A stretch of DNA of 64,000 nt from an uncultured Sphingomonas sp. (GCF_946478955.1 NZ_CAMLDL010000002.1:124001-188000), one strand, 5' to 3'; counted from the first letter of the stretch, positions 1-8,275 are shown. Made by a program: numbers and translations. Notes: generated by a model from the letters alone, not told the origin.

Positions 1-1
1 A

Positions 2-400
2 GAAGATGTCCGGTCGGCGTGGAGCCGTCTGTCCAATCAGACGCGCCTCACCACCGAACTGGAAACCCAGAGCAAGGTTTCTGACGACCTGCTGCTCAGC
101 TATCGCGAGCAGTTCAACGTCGGGCGCCGCTCGCTTCTTGACGTCCTCGACGCGCAAAATACGCGCTACAATGTGCAGGCACAGGCCGAAACGGCACGTC
201 TCGCCAAAGTCTATGCACAGTATCGCGTGCTTGCCGCAGCCAATCGACTTGTCGAAGCGCTGGGCGTACAGATGCCGACAGCAGCTTATGGCAGCGAACG
301 TGATCGCTTCCATGTTAATCCGATTCCACCGAGCGATCGGCAGGAAAACAGCTTCCCCTATCCGGTGATGGGCCCGCCCGCACCGGCCGGCGGAAACTGA
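2..400 (+). CDS. TolC family outer membrane channel of type I secretion, 3' part only
   Basis: This is the C-terminal 132 codons of an outer membrane efflux/secretion channel; the 5' end lies outside the window. The reading frame is open from base 2 to the TGA at 398-400. The translated segment contains a helical stretch ending in YREQFNVGRRSLLDVLDAQN, a hallmark of the second repeat of TolC/LapE-type proteins, followed by a helix with many Ala, Gln and Arg residues and a Pro-rich tail. The family forms trimeric beta-barrel/alpha-helical tunnels across the outer membrane. It is followed after 24 bp by an ABC exporter and then, two genes on, an HlyD-type adaptor, so it is most likely the outer membrane component of this type I system rather than a drug efflux channel. 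The substrate cannot be told from this fragment. Confidence 0.85.
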   Translation, partial: EDVRSAWSRLSNQTRLTTELETQSKVSDDLLLSYREQFNVGRRSLLDVLDAQNTRYNVQAQAETARLAKVYAQYRVLAAANRLVEALGVQMPTAAYGSERDRFHVNPIPPSDRQENSFPYPVMGPPAPAGGN

Positions 401-424
401 TCGGCCTAGTCGGGGGACAGGGCG

Positions 425-2581
425 TTGAGTGTGATGAATATGATGGAATCAGCGCAATCGCGCGAGATTGACCCTGTCCTTGATTGTCTAAGCTTCATTG
501 CGCGCCGCGCAGATCGACCATCTTCCCCGGTCCTTCTGCGCGCCGGCCTTGCGCTGTCGGCAACGGGTACACTGCCGTTCCACCAGATCGAGCCAGCACT
601 CGAACAGGTTGGAATGCGCGGTGAACCCGTGTCCCGCCGGCGCATTGCCGGATGGCGGTTGCAGCAGCTGCCAGCCATCGTCGAGCTGGCCGATGACCGT
701 GCAATCGTCCTGCTCGAGACCCGCGATACCGATGCCCTCATTTATTCGCCGGGGACGGCAGATCCGATGTGGGTGCCAATTGCCGATCTGGAACCGGTCT
801 TTACCGGTCAGGCGATTGTGGTCGAAGCGGATCCGACCCGCGAGCGGGCGGACGAGCGGCCCTGGGATACCGCCCGCCGAACCCATTGGTTCTGGTCGGA
901 AGTGTGGAAGGTTCGCAAGGAATTCTGGCCGGTTCTTCTGGCCGCATTGGTCGTGAACCTGCTGGCGCTCGCGGTGCCGCTGTTCACCATGAACGTCTAT
1001 GACCGGGTGATCCCTAACAAGGCGGTGCCTACACTTTGGGTGTTGGCGCTTGGCGTCGCGCTGGCCCTCGGGTTCGACTATGTGCTTCGTCTTGCCCGGT
1101 CGCAGCTGGTCGACGAAATCGGCCGCCGCCTGGATGCCAAATATTCGCAGAAGCTGTTTGAAAAGGTGATGAACCTGCCGATGGCATCGCGCCAGGGGTC
1201 AACCGGTGCCTTTGCCAAGAGGGTAAGCGAATATGAAGGGGTGCGCGACTTTTTTGCGTCCACCTCCGTGGTGCTGATCGTCGATATCTCCTTCATGCTA
1301 ATCTTCCTGGTGCTGATTGCCGTGCTTGCTGGCCCGCTGGTGTTTGTGCCGCTGGTCGGCATCGCGATCACGATTACAGCCGGTTTCTATATTCAGCGCC
1401 GAATGGCGGAAACGGCCAAGGACGCGCTCGCAGACAGCTCGTTGCAGCATTCGGTACTGGTCGAATCCATCGGCGGTATCGAAACGCTGAAATCGGCACG
1501 GGCCGAAGGGCAGATGCTTGGAAAATGGCGGCGGTATGCGTCCATGTCCGCGGCGACACAGGAAAAAATGCGGCGCCTGACGGCTATTGCCGTCAACATG
1601 GCCTCGATCAGCCAGCAGCTGATTTCGGTTGGGCTCGTGATCGGCGGCTTTTACCTGTTCAACGATGGCAAGATCACGATGGGCGCGATCATTGCAATCG
1701 TCATGCTCGCCGGACGCGCCATGTCGCCAATTGGCCAGTTCGCATTCCTCGTCACTCGCGCTCGCCAGGCCATGACCACTATGGCATCGCTTCAGATGAT
1801 GATGGACCTGCCGGATGAGCGCCAGGTGGCGTCCAGGTCGATCGTACCGGAGATCCGGTCGGGTCAAATTGAACTGAAGGGCGTGGGATTCCGTTATCCG
1901 GGCGCGAGCATGAACAGCCTGTCGGATGTGAATCTGACCATCAAGCCGGGTGAACGGATCGCGATCATCGGCCGCGTGGCATCGGGCAAGTCGACGCTGG
2001 GCCGCCTGCTGTGCGGTCTATATGAACCGACCGATGGCGAAATGCTGGTCGATAGCCTCGACAGTCGTCAGTATCATCCACACCAGTTGCGCGACAGCTT
2101 CCGCTATGTCGGTCAGGATGCGGAACTATTCTCAGGCACCGTCCGCGACAATCTGATGCTCGGCGCTGCGCGCGCCAGTGATGAAGATCTGATCGATGCA
2201 GTTACCCGCTCCGGCGCCGACATTTTCTTGTCGCGCGATGCGGCTGGGTTCGATCGGCCGGTGGGCGAGCGGGGCGCGCTGCTATCAGGCGGCCAGCGGT
2301 CCTTACTGGTGCTAGCCCGCGCGCTGGTCAGCCCGTCCAAACTTCTGTTCCTGGACGAACCAACCGGCGCGATGGATACGCAGACCGAATCCTATTTCAT
2401 CGATCGGCTGAAGAATGCCATCGCGCCAGATCAGACGCTGGTGGTATCAACGCATCGCCACAACATGCTGTCGATCTGCGATCGCCTGATCGTGATTGAT
2501 CAGGGCAAAATCATCGCCGACGGACCGCGTGATGAAATCGTGGGTCGCCTATCCGCCGGCCTGAAGGGCAAGGATAGCTGA
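425..2581 (+). CDS. Type I secretion ABC transporter (permease/ATPase, LapB-like)
   Basis: This is an inner membrane exporter of 718 residues that would drive ATP-dependent export of a protein substrate through the TolC channel. The N-terminal ~130 residues look like a C39-peptidase-like domain without a recognisable catalytic Cys, typical of exporters of RTX and LapA-type substrates that do not process a leader. A six-helix membrane region occupies about 160-440. The nucleotide-binding domain has Walker A GRVASGKST near 515, signature LLSGGQR near 619, Walker B LLFLDEP near 640 and an H-loop STHRHN near 675. The Walker A is slightly unusual (VAS where relatives often have IGS). The chosen start is TTG at 425 behind a GGGGGA stretch; ATG at 434 is an alternative. 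Co-directional with the TolC fragment, a cell wall hydrolase and the HlyD adaptor. Confidence 0.9.
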   Translation: MSVMNMMESAQSREIDPVLDCLSFIARRADRPSSPVLLRAGLALSATGTLPFHQIEPALEQVGMRGEPVSRRRIAGWRLQQLPAIVELADDRAIVLLETRDTDALIYSPGTADPMWVPIADLEPVFTGQAIVVEADPTRERADERPWDTARRTHWFWSEVWKVRKEFWPVLLAALVVNLLALAVPLFTMNVYDRVIPNKAVPTLWVLALGVALALGFDYVLRLARSQLVDEIGRRLDAKYSQKLFEKVMNLPMASRQGSTGAFAKRVSEYEGVRDFFASTSVVLIVDISFMLIFLVLIAVLAGPLVFVPLVGIAITITAGFYIQRRMAETAKDALADSSLQHSVLVESIGGIETLKSARAEGQMLGKWRRYASMSAATQEKMRRLTAIAVNMASISQQLISVGLVIGGFYLFNDGKITMGAIIAIVMLAGRAMSPIGQFAFLVTRARQAMTTMASLQMMMDLPDERQVASRSIVPEIRSGQIELKGVGFRYPGASMNSLSDVNLTIKPGERIAIIGRVASGKSTLGRLLCGLYEPTDGEMLVDSLDSRQYHPHQLRDSFRYVGQDAELFSGTVRDNLMLGAARASDEDLIDAVTRSGADIFLSRDAAGFDRPVGERGALLSGGQRSLLVLARALVSPSKLLFLDEPTGAMDTQTESYFIDRLKNAIAPDQTLVVSTHRHNMLSICDRLIVIDQGKIIADGPRDEIVGRLSAGLKGKDS

Positions 2582-2584
2582 GCC

Positions 2585-3622
2585 ATGGCGCGCCGATCCT
2601 TCCGTCCCAATTCACATCGCCTTATGGCGGCGGCGCTTGCCGCCATCGCCGGCGTTGCCGCGGGCAGCGCAACCAGCGATCAGAATGAGGATGGTGCGGT
2701 TGTGGTCATGGTCCCCCCGGCCGACGCCGCGGCGTTGATCGATGTGACGAGCGGCGAGCATCTGATCGAAAATCGGGCAATCGGCGAAGACGCGCGGATG
2801 ATCAATGCGGCGATGCCGTTCGCCAATTCCGCGATTGCTGCGGCGCGGCCATTCGATCTGCCTGCAAATGACCGAACAGATTATAAGCGGGCGTTGCTGT
2901 GCCTCACCCAGGCCATTTATTACGAGGCGGGTTATGAACCGGTGCAGGGCCGCCGCGCGGTGGCACAGGTCGTGCTCAACCGCATGCGTCATCCGGCCTT
3001 TCCAAAGTCAATCTGCGGCGTGGTCTATCAGGGTTCGCGTAGTCCGGTGTGTCAGTTCAGCTTCGTATGTGATGGCGCGCTCTACCGTCGCCCCGAATTG
3101 GGTGCGTGGAAACAGGCCGAGGCCATCGCGGAATCCGCGCTGCGCGGCTATGTCGAGCAATCAGTCGGGGGCGCGACCTTCTATCATGCCGACTATGTTG
3201 CGCCGATCTGGGCGCCGCGACTGGCAAAACTTAGCAAGATTGGCGCTCATATTTTCTATCGGTGGCCCGGCAGCTGGGGGTCGCTCGCGGCCTTCACCGG
3301 CCGCTACATCGGCGAGCCAAATGATCCATTATCGCTTCGACCGCCGCTTCGCCCGGCTGTATTGACGACGGCCGACGGCGACATCATCGCTGCGGTACCA
3401 ACCGGCCCAATCACGGACGGGACATTGATCAACCGTGCCAAGGATGACGTCGGCGGGCTCCTCGATACATCGAAGGGCTGGACGCTCAACATACCGATGC
3501 CATCCGAATCCGGATCAGCTTCTCAATCCATCACTAACCAGCAGCGCGAGAAAGGCGCCGCATCCGCCACGGCCTCGGCCCAGACGGTTGTGACGTCCGC
3601 TGCCCAAATCGCATCGCGCTAG
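2585..3622 (+). CDS. SleB-like cell wall hydrolase in the type I secretion operon
   Basis: This 345-residue protein has an N-terminal hydrophobic stretch (about 10-25) and a Hydrolase_2/SleB-type domain at about 105-215, recognisable from QAIYYEAGYEPVQGRRAVAQ and the following VVLNRMRHPAFPKSICGVVY. In the family the Glu after YY is the catalytic residue of a muramidase or lytic transglycosylase. The C-terminal third (about 230-345) is low complexity and has no family resemblance that I can name. It starts 3 bp after the ABC exporter stop and ends 15 bp before the HlyD adaptor, so it is almost certainly co-transcribed with them. I infer a role in local peptidoglycan remodelling for the trans-envelope secretion machine or its substrate; generic wall turnover is the alternative. 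Confidence 0.82.
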   Translation: MARRSFRPNSHRLMAAALAAIAGVAAGSATSDQNEDGAVVVMVPPADAAALIDVTSGEHLIENRAIGEDARMINAAMPFANSAIAAARPFDLPANDRTDYKRALLCLTQAIYYEAGYEPVQGRRAVAQVVLNRMRHPAFPKSICGVVYQGSRSPVCQFSFVCDGALYRRPELGAWKQAEAIAESALRGYVEQSVGGATFYHADYVAPIWAPRLAKLSKIGAHIFYRWPGSWGSLAAFTGRYIGEPNDPLSLRPPLRPAVLTTADGDIIAAVPTGPITDGTLINRAKDDVGGLLDTSKGWTLNIPMPSESGSASQSITNQQREKGAASATASAQTVVTSAAQIASR

Positions 3623-3637
3623 GCTGACGAGAGATAT

Positions 3638-4912
3638 ATGGCCACTATTCCTTTCCTTGCTCCCAATGCGAACAAGAAGCGGCAGCCGCTGACAGGCGCG
3701 CGGCTCATCATCGTATCGGTCGCCGTCGGATTCGGTTTGTTTCTGTTGTGGGCCATGCTCGCGCAGGTTGATGAAGTGACCCGTGGACAGGGCAAGGTAA
3801 TCCCGTCCAGCAAGATTCAGCTGATCCAGGCATCTGAGCCTGCGACGGTCCGGGAGTTGCTGGTCCGTTCGGGTCAGCGCGTTCATCGCGGGCAATTGCT
3901 CGCGCGGCTTGATGACACGCAAAGTTCATCCGAGCTTGGGCAGATTCAGGCCGAGACAGAATCTTTGCAGGCGCGCGCTGCCCGGCTCCAGGCCGAAGGA
4001 ACCGGTTCCGCAACATCGCTGGCGGGGGACGAGGCGACGTTGAGCGCGGTTCGCCGCGAGGCTCTATCCAGCCGGGTGTCGGCTTTGCGCTCGCAGGCCG
4101 AACAGCGGCGTCGTGAGGCGGCCGAAGCGGCGGCAACCATTTCGTCGCTGTCGCGCAGCCTGCAACTGGCCCAGGACAATGTGAACCGGCTGGCGCCGCT
4201 AGCCGCCAAGAATATCGTGCCCCAAACCGACTTGGCCAATGCGCAGCGTGAGGTCGTCGACCTTCAGGGCCGTATTGCCGCCGCCCGTGAGCAGCAGGGT
4301 CGCGCGCAGGCCGCCGTCAGCGAGGCGCTGAGTCAGGCCAACGAGGCATCCTATACCTTCCGTCAGGATGCGCTGAACGAGCGTAGCCAGGTGCAGCAGA
4401 AAATTGCGGTCAACGAACAATCGCTGCGCGGGGCGGCCGGACGGCTGTCGCGAAGTGAACTTCGCTCCCCGGTCGAAGGCGTCGTCAATGATGTGCAGGT
4501 GACGACAATCGGGGGCTTCGTGCAGGCCGGTCAAAAGGTAATGGAGGTTGTTCCGCTGGGCGAGAAATTGCTCGTCGAAACGCGCGTGAAGCCGAGCGAC
4601 ATTGCCTTCATAAAGGTTGGTGACAAGGCGTTGGTGAAAGTGACAGCCTATGACTTTTCGACCTATGGCGGCCTTGACGGCAAGGTCGTGCAGGTTTCGG
4701 CCGACAGCATCTATGACGAGGTAACGAAGGAAGCCTATTTCAACGTCATCGTTGAAACCAACAAAAGCTACCTGATGTCTCAGGGAAAGCCGCTTCCGAT
4801 TACGCCGGGTATGATGACCGATACGCAGATCATTACTGGCCGCAAAAGCGTGCTCAGCTATTTGTTGAAACCGGTTCTGAAGGCCCGCAGCGACGCGCTC
4901 CGCGAACGCTGA
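3638..4912 (+). CDS. HlyD family type I secretion periplasmic adaptor (LapC-like)
   Basis: This 424-residue membrane fusion protein links the ABC exporter to the outer membrane channel. One membrane segment lies at about 22-45 after a short basic N-terminus. A lipoyl/barrel-sandwich half follows (GQGKVIPSSKIQLIQ, then VRELLVRSGQRVHRGQLLARLD). A long Ala/Gln/Arg-rich coiled-coil hairpin runs from about 100 to 265, and the returning half has LRSPVEGVVNDVQVTTIGGFVQ fragments. The C-terminal beta domain near 300-400 ends in ITGRKSVLSYLLKPVLK, the standard end of type I secretion adaptors. Last gene of the secretion operon; it ends 3 bp before the convergent LapG-type gene. Confidence 0.92.
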   Translation: MATIPFLAPNANKKRQPLTGARLIIVSVAVGFGLFLLWAMLAQVDEVTRGQGKVIPSSKIQLIQASEPATVRELLVRSGQRVHRGQLLARLDDTQSSSELGQIQAETESLQARAARLQAEGTGSATSLAGDEATLSAVRREALSSRVSALRSQAEQRRREAAEAAATISSLSRSLQLAQDNVNRLAPLAAKNIVPQTDLANAQREVVDLQGRIAAAREQQGRAQAAVSEALSQANEASYTFRQDALNERSQVQQKIAVNEQSLRGAAGRLSRSELRSPVEGVVNDVQVTTIGGFVQAGQKVMEVVPLGEKLLVETRVKPSDIAFIKVGDKALVKVTAYDFSTYGGLDGKVVQVSADSIYDEVTKEAYFNVIVETNKSYLMSQGKPLPITPGMMTDTQIITGRKSVLSYLLKPVLKARSDALRER

Positions 4913-4915
4913 GTA

Positions 4916-5842
4916 TTACAGGCTAATCGTTGTCGGAACCAGACTTGCGGTTTCGAAGGCAATCGGCTCATCCTCAGCCGCTGCGCCGCTCGCCGGGACC
5001 AAGACCGCGTCTGCAAGGGCAATCGCCGGGTTTGCCGGTGCCGACGCAAGGATGACGGATGGCTGGACTGCGTCGCGGCGATAGCCATGGGTCCACACTT
5101 TGCCAGCGGCAAAGCTGAAAATCGGCTTATAATCGCGAACGTCTTCGCTATCGACAATACGATTGGTGCCATTGTCGAGGACCAGAAAACGGCCGTTGGC
5201 GCGAACCACAAGCACGGCGTGATCCGCCCGGCGCGTCAGGTCTTTCAGAACCACGAGATAAAGGTCGCGATCAGCAAAGCCTGCAGTGCGCAACAATGCC
5301 CGCTTCGCCAGCGCGAAGTCTTCGCAGTCACCGCGGCCCCTGGCGAGCGTCTCGCTAACCGGCATCCATCGGTCGGCGACGCCGAATTGTACGCTGTCAT
5401 CGACGAAACGGACGCGCGCGTTGACATAGGCGTTGACCGCTTCGATGCGCGCAATCGCGTCCTTGCCGTGCAAGGCCGCGGCAAATGCGGATGCAGATCC
5501 GCTGGGCGCGGCAGAGGCTGCGCGGAACCGGGCGTCGAGCGGACTATGTGCAATGCTTAAGGCTACGCTGCCGAAAATATCTGGCTGGGCAGTGCTCACC
5601 GGCATGCGCTGAACCGGTTGGGACGGATAGGCGATTGCCGGCCGATACATGGACGCCGCTGGGCTGGCGCCGGATTGTTTCAGGCGAAGCGCCTCTAGGG
5701 CGCTCGGCGCGCCAAGAATGGCGGCGCTCTTTGATTCAAACCGGTAAGCGCCGTCCACTACCTGAGCGCCAACCGTGGTGGGCAGCACAGCAGCGGCACC
5801 GGCCAGCGCCGTGAGAAGAAGGAGTTTGGCGGGACTTTCCAT
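4916..5842 (-). CDS. lapG: LapG-type transglutaminase-like cysteine protease
   Basis: This 308-residue secreted protein has a signal peptide (about 1-26, cleavage after VGA) and a bacterial transglutaminase-like cysteine proteinase domain at about 120-235. The putative triad is visible: Cys173 in GRGDCEDFALAK, His208 in ADHAVLVV and Asp223 in FLVLDNGTN. The LapG family cleaves the N-terminal retention module of giant adhesins in the periplasm, and so releases biofilm cells, under control of the c-di-GMP receptor LapD. The gene is convergent with the type I secretion genes, 3 bp away, which fits that role. No LapD homologue or large repetitive adhesin lies in the window; the adhesin may be left of the edge. 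The C-terminal ~70 residues are not conserved to my eye. Confidence 0.85.
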   Translation of the reverse strand: MESPAKLLLLTALAGAAAVLPTTVGAQVVDGAYRFESKSAAILGAPSALEALRLKQSGASPAASMYRPAIAYPSQPVQRMPVSTAQPDIFGSVALSIAHSPLDARFRAASAAPSGSASAFAAALHGKDAIARIEAVNAYVNARVRFVDDSVQFGVADRWMPVSETLARGRGDCEDFALAKRALLRTAGFADRDLYLVVLKDLTRRADHAVLVVRANGRFLVLDNGTNRIVDSEDVRDYKPIFSFAAGKVWTHGYRRDAVQPSVILASAPANPAIALADAVLVPASGAAAEDEPIAFETASLVPTTISL

Positions 5843-5880
5843 GTGTCCCGTTCTGACAGGACAAGGAAAATATCCGGCTA

Positions 5881-5911
5881 AATCACATAGTTACGATGTG
5901 ATTAACCACAT
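5881..5911. promoter_or_regulatory. Overlapping palindromic half-sites upstream of the lapG-like gene
   Basis: An AT-rich perfect 8-bp inverted repeat, AATCACAT (5881-5888) and ATGTGATT (5896-5903), is overlapped by a second dyad, ATGTG (5896-5900) with CACAT (5907-5911), 6 bp apart. Together they lie 39-69 bp upstream of the LapG-type start codon and just past the end of the convergently placed alpha/beta hydrolase gene, whose stop is at 5914-5916. The arrangement looks like an operator with three half-sites more than a terminator, because no T-run follows on either strand. The half-site TGTGA resembles CRP/FNR-type half-sites, but the spacing differs from the CRP consensus. The regulator is unknown. 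Confidence 0.35.
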
Positions 5912-5913
5912 AA

Positions 5914-6696
5914 TTAGCGCGCCAAGGCGGAGATGAAGCGATCGGCCACCTCGTTAAAGAATTTTTCCTGCTCAATGTTGGCCAAATGGCCAGACCCATT
6001 AACCATGACCAACTCGGCATCGGGGATGATTTCGGCCAGCGCCTCGGAAAGCGCCCATGGCGTAATATGATCTTCGTCGCCGCAAAGGATGAGGGTTGGG
6101 ACTCGGATTCGCGCGGCCCTGTCACGCTGGTCGGCAAGCCAGACGGCGCGGGCACCAAGCCGATATGCCGCAGGATCAATCGCGGCCATCGTCGCGATGA
6201 CGTCTTGCTTCAGCTCGTCGCTTGCGGTCGCTCCCATCAGGAGCGGTGCGCGCGCGGCCGCAAGTTCGGCCATCGGCATTGCCTCACTAGCTGCGACCGA
6301 CCGGTCATAGATAGCGCGCCCTTCCGGATGTACCGCAAAGCTGTCCGCGATGATCAACGATGCACAACGCTGTGCCGCCGCCTCATGCATTGCGATGGCG
6401 ACAACACCGCCGAGGGACAGGCCGCAAATATGGGCGCGGTCGATGCCAAGCGCATCCATGAGGGCGAATGCAGCCGCAGCAAAATCATCGCGATTGGCGT
6501 CGTCCCAAAATTGGCTGTCGCCATATCCGGGATAATCAATTGATACGGCGCGGCGATCCCCGCCGAAATATTGCAGTTGCGGCACCCACACGCTTTTGTC
6601 GGAGCCAACCCCGTGCAGGAACAGAATTGGTGTCTCGTCGCCAGATCCCTGGTCCAGGTAGCCGATCTGGCCCAGCGCAGTTTCAATTATTGCCAT
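5914..6696 (-). CDS. Alpha/beta hydrolase
   Basis: This protein of about 260 residues has the alpha/beta hydrolase fold. It shows the oxyanion motif HGVGSDKSVW near 23-32, the nucleophile elbow GLSLGG near 97, the acid in LCGDEDHITPW and the catalytic His in NGSGHLANIEQ near the C-terminus. It resembles the 3-oxoadipate enol-lactonase/hydrolase group, but the substrate cannot be assigned. The reading frame stays open upstream to 6954, but the conserved region begins only at MAIIETALGQIGYLDQ, so I place the start at 6696 (6705 is an alternative). This leaves a 66-bp divergent promoter region to the [2Fe-2S] gene. Confidence 0.8.
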   Translation of the reverse strand: MAIIETALGQIGYLDQGSGDETPILFLHGVGSDKSVWVPQLQYFGGDRRAVSIDYPGYGDSQFWDDANRDDFAAAAFALMDALGIDRAHICGLSLGGVVAIAMHEAAAQRCASLIIADSFAVHPEGRAIYDRSVAASEAMPMAELAAARAPLLMGATASDELKQDVIATMAAIDPAAYRLGARAVWLADQRDRAARIRVPTLILCGDEDHITPWALSEALAEIIPDAELVMVNGSGHLANIEQEKFFNEVADRFISALAR

Positions 6697-6762
6697 CGCC
6701 CGCATCATGGGCCGCGACGCCGACTTTGCAAGTGCCCCCACTACCGCTAGCGTCGGGCGCGC

Positions 6763-7308
6763 ATGACCAGTTTGACCGTCAATGGCGAAGCCATCCGCTA
6801 TCGCCTGGATCCCGCGACGCCGTTGCTTGTGGCGCTGCGCGAAGCATCCAATCTGACCGGTGCCAAACATGGCTGTTACAGCGGTGATTGCGGCAGTTGT
6901 ACCGTCATCATGGACGGCCGGGCAGTCTTGTCCTGTCGGCTGACTATTGGGCAAGCGGTGGGCGCCGACGTCACGACCATCGAAGGTCTGTCACAAGGCC
7001 GCGCACACCCTCTGCAGCAAGCGTGGGCGGACGAACAGGCCAGCCAATGCGGCCGATGTGATCCCGGGTTCATCATGGCGCTGGCGGCGCTGCTGAAATC
7101 GACGCCATCGCCGTCCGCCGAACAGCTGGCGGCCCTTCCGAATATTTGCCGATGCGGCGCGACCCCGCGCATCATGCGGGCCTTGGCCAAGGCGGGCCAG
7201 ATCGTCGGCGCTGGAATATTCGCGCCCCCGCCGGGCGACAAAGCTGAACAGAAGGATTCTTCCGAATTCAGCAACGGCTCATCTGCTGAGGCGCAAATTC
7301 ACCCCTGA
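6763..7308 (+). CDS. Orphan [2Fe-2S] protein, small-subunit type of molybdenum hydroxylases
   Basis: This 181-residue protein has the two [2Fe-2S] domains of xanthine dehydrogenase/CoxS small subunits. The plant-type ferredoxin cluster is bound by Cys38, Cys43, Cys46 and Cys58 (GCYSGDCGSC, then LSC). The helical-domain cluster is bound by Cys96, Cys99, Cys129 and Cys131 (QCGRCDPG and ICRCG). These proteins pass electrons between the molybdopterin large subunit and an acceptor. No molybdopterin-binding or FAD subunit is adjacent, and the second motif departs from the usual QCGYCTPG. The tail after about residue 150 is extra compared with most relatives. The partner is presumably encoded elsewhere or absent. 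Confidence 0.85.
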   Translation: MTSLTVNGEAIRYRLDPATPLLVALREASNLTGAKHGCYSGDCGSCTVIMDGRAVLSCRLTIGQAVGADVTTIEGLSQGRAHPLQQAWADEQASQCGRCDPGFIMALAALLKSTPSPSAEQLAALPNICRCGATPRIMRALAKAGQIVGAGIFAPPPGDKAEQKDSSEFSNGSSAEAQIHP

Positions 7309-7343
7309 CGACTCATGAAGTCGAATTTGGGTGGAGTGTTGCA

Positions 7344-8156
7344 ATGCGTAAATTTCTTATTCCCCTGCTGATGGTCAGCGCGGCCATGCCCGCTGCCGCC
7401 AACGCGCAGTGGCGTGGTGGTGATCGCAGCGAGTCTGCAAAATCTGAACGGAGCGAGCGTCCGCAGCGTGCCGAACGTCCGCAGCGCGTTGAGCGCCCGC
7501 AGGTTCAACGCCCGCAGATCGAGCGCCAACAGATGCAGCGTCCGCAGGTTGATCGCCAGCAGGTCCAGCGCCAGCAGGTTGAGCGCCCGCAGATTGATCG
7601 CCGCGAGCGGTCGTTCGGTAATGCGGTTCGGGACCAGGTTCAGCGCCAGCAGGCGGTTGAAACGCGCCGCGATCAGCGCCCGAACAGCGATGGGCAGCGC
7701 GGCGGCTGGAACGGCTATCGCGACCGCGTCATCAACCAGGGCCAGACGTCCGATCGCAATTGGCGCGACCGTGATCGCGACGGCCGTGACCGCGACGGCC
7801 GCCAGTGGAATGGCAACAACAATTCGCAGCGTTGGGGCGATCGCAATGGCAACTGGTCGCGCAATTGGCGTAACGACAATCGCTACGATTGGCGTCGCTA
7901 TCGCGATCGCAATCGGTCGACGTTCCGACTTGGCGTTTATTTCGATCCGTACGGCTCCAACTATCGCCGCTACAACGTCGGCTATAATATGTGGCCGAGC
8001 TATTACAGCTCCAACAATTGGTTGAACGATCCATGGATGTATCGTTTGCCGGAAGTGTATGGGCCGTATCGCTGGGTGCGCTACTATGACGACGCGCTGT
8101 TGGTGAACATTTACACCGGACAGGTGGCGGACGTCCTCTACAACTTCTTCTGGTAG
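7344..8156 (+). CDS. RcnB family protein with Gln/Arg-rich pentapeptide repeats
   Basis: This is a secreted protein of 270 residues. A signal peptide (1-21, cleavage near ANA-QW) is followed by a repeat segment at 38-84 built of five- and six-residue units of the form [EQD]R[PQ]Q[VIM]. A second low-complexity segment rich in Arg, Asp, Gly and Asn (about 130-190) follows, then a C-terminal RcnB-like domain ending in the conserved pattern YGPYRWVRYYDDALLVNIYTG and DVLYNFFW. RcnB in Escherichia coli is a periplasmic protein linked to nickel/cobalt homeostasis; most alphaproteobacterial relatives are uncharacterised. It stands alone, with a strong terminator immediately downstream. Confidence 0.8.
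   Translation: MRKFLIPLLMVSAAMPAAANAQWRGGDRSESAKSERSERPQRAERPQRVERPQVQRPQIERQQMQRPQVDRQQVQRQQVERPQIDRRERSFGNAVRDQVQRQQAVETRRDQRPNSDGQRGGWNGYRDRVINQGQTSDRNWRDRDRDGRDRDGRQWNGNNNSQRWGDRNGNWSRNWRNDNRYDWRRYRDRNRSTFRLGVYFDPYGSNYRRYNVGYNMWPSYYSSNNWLNDPWMYRLPEVYGPYRWVRYYDDALLVNIYTGQVADVLYNFFW
7455..7595 (+). repeat. In-frame 15/18-bp tandem repeats in the RcnB-like gene
   Basis: Nine units in a row, two of 18 bp and seven of 15 bp, each encode a variant of the pentapeptide [EQD]R[PQ]Q followed by V, I, M or (in the longer units) R plus one residue. The core nucleotide unit is CGCCCGCAG or close to it. The repeats keep frame, so copy number could change without breaking the gene. Confidence 0.75.
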
Positions 8157-8177
8157 AGCCTGAATAACCGTTGGTCG

Positions 8178-8211
8178 AAGGGGCGTTGCGAGAGGTCGCA
8201 GCGCCCCTTTT
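8178..8211 (+). terminator. Strong rho-independent terminator after the RcnB-like gene
   Basis: A 14-bp stem pairs 8178-8191 with 8196-8209 (one G-T pair), has a 4-base loop and ends in a short T-run to 8211. It lies 21 bp after the RcnB-like stop and before the DUF885 start at 8276. Confidence 0.8.
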
Positions 8212-8275
8212 GGCATGTCCCTATCAGGGCGCGAACCGCGACCACGGCCGGCGCGCGCATTCAAGGGATGGGCCA

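Noticed and set aside
8171..8275. Upstream extension of the DUF885 gene
   Set aside because: It would place the start inside the terminator hairpin and ahead of a clear lipoprotein signal peptide.
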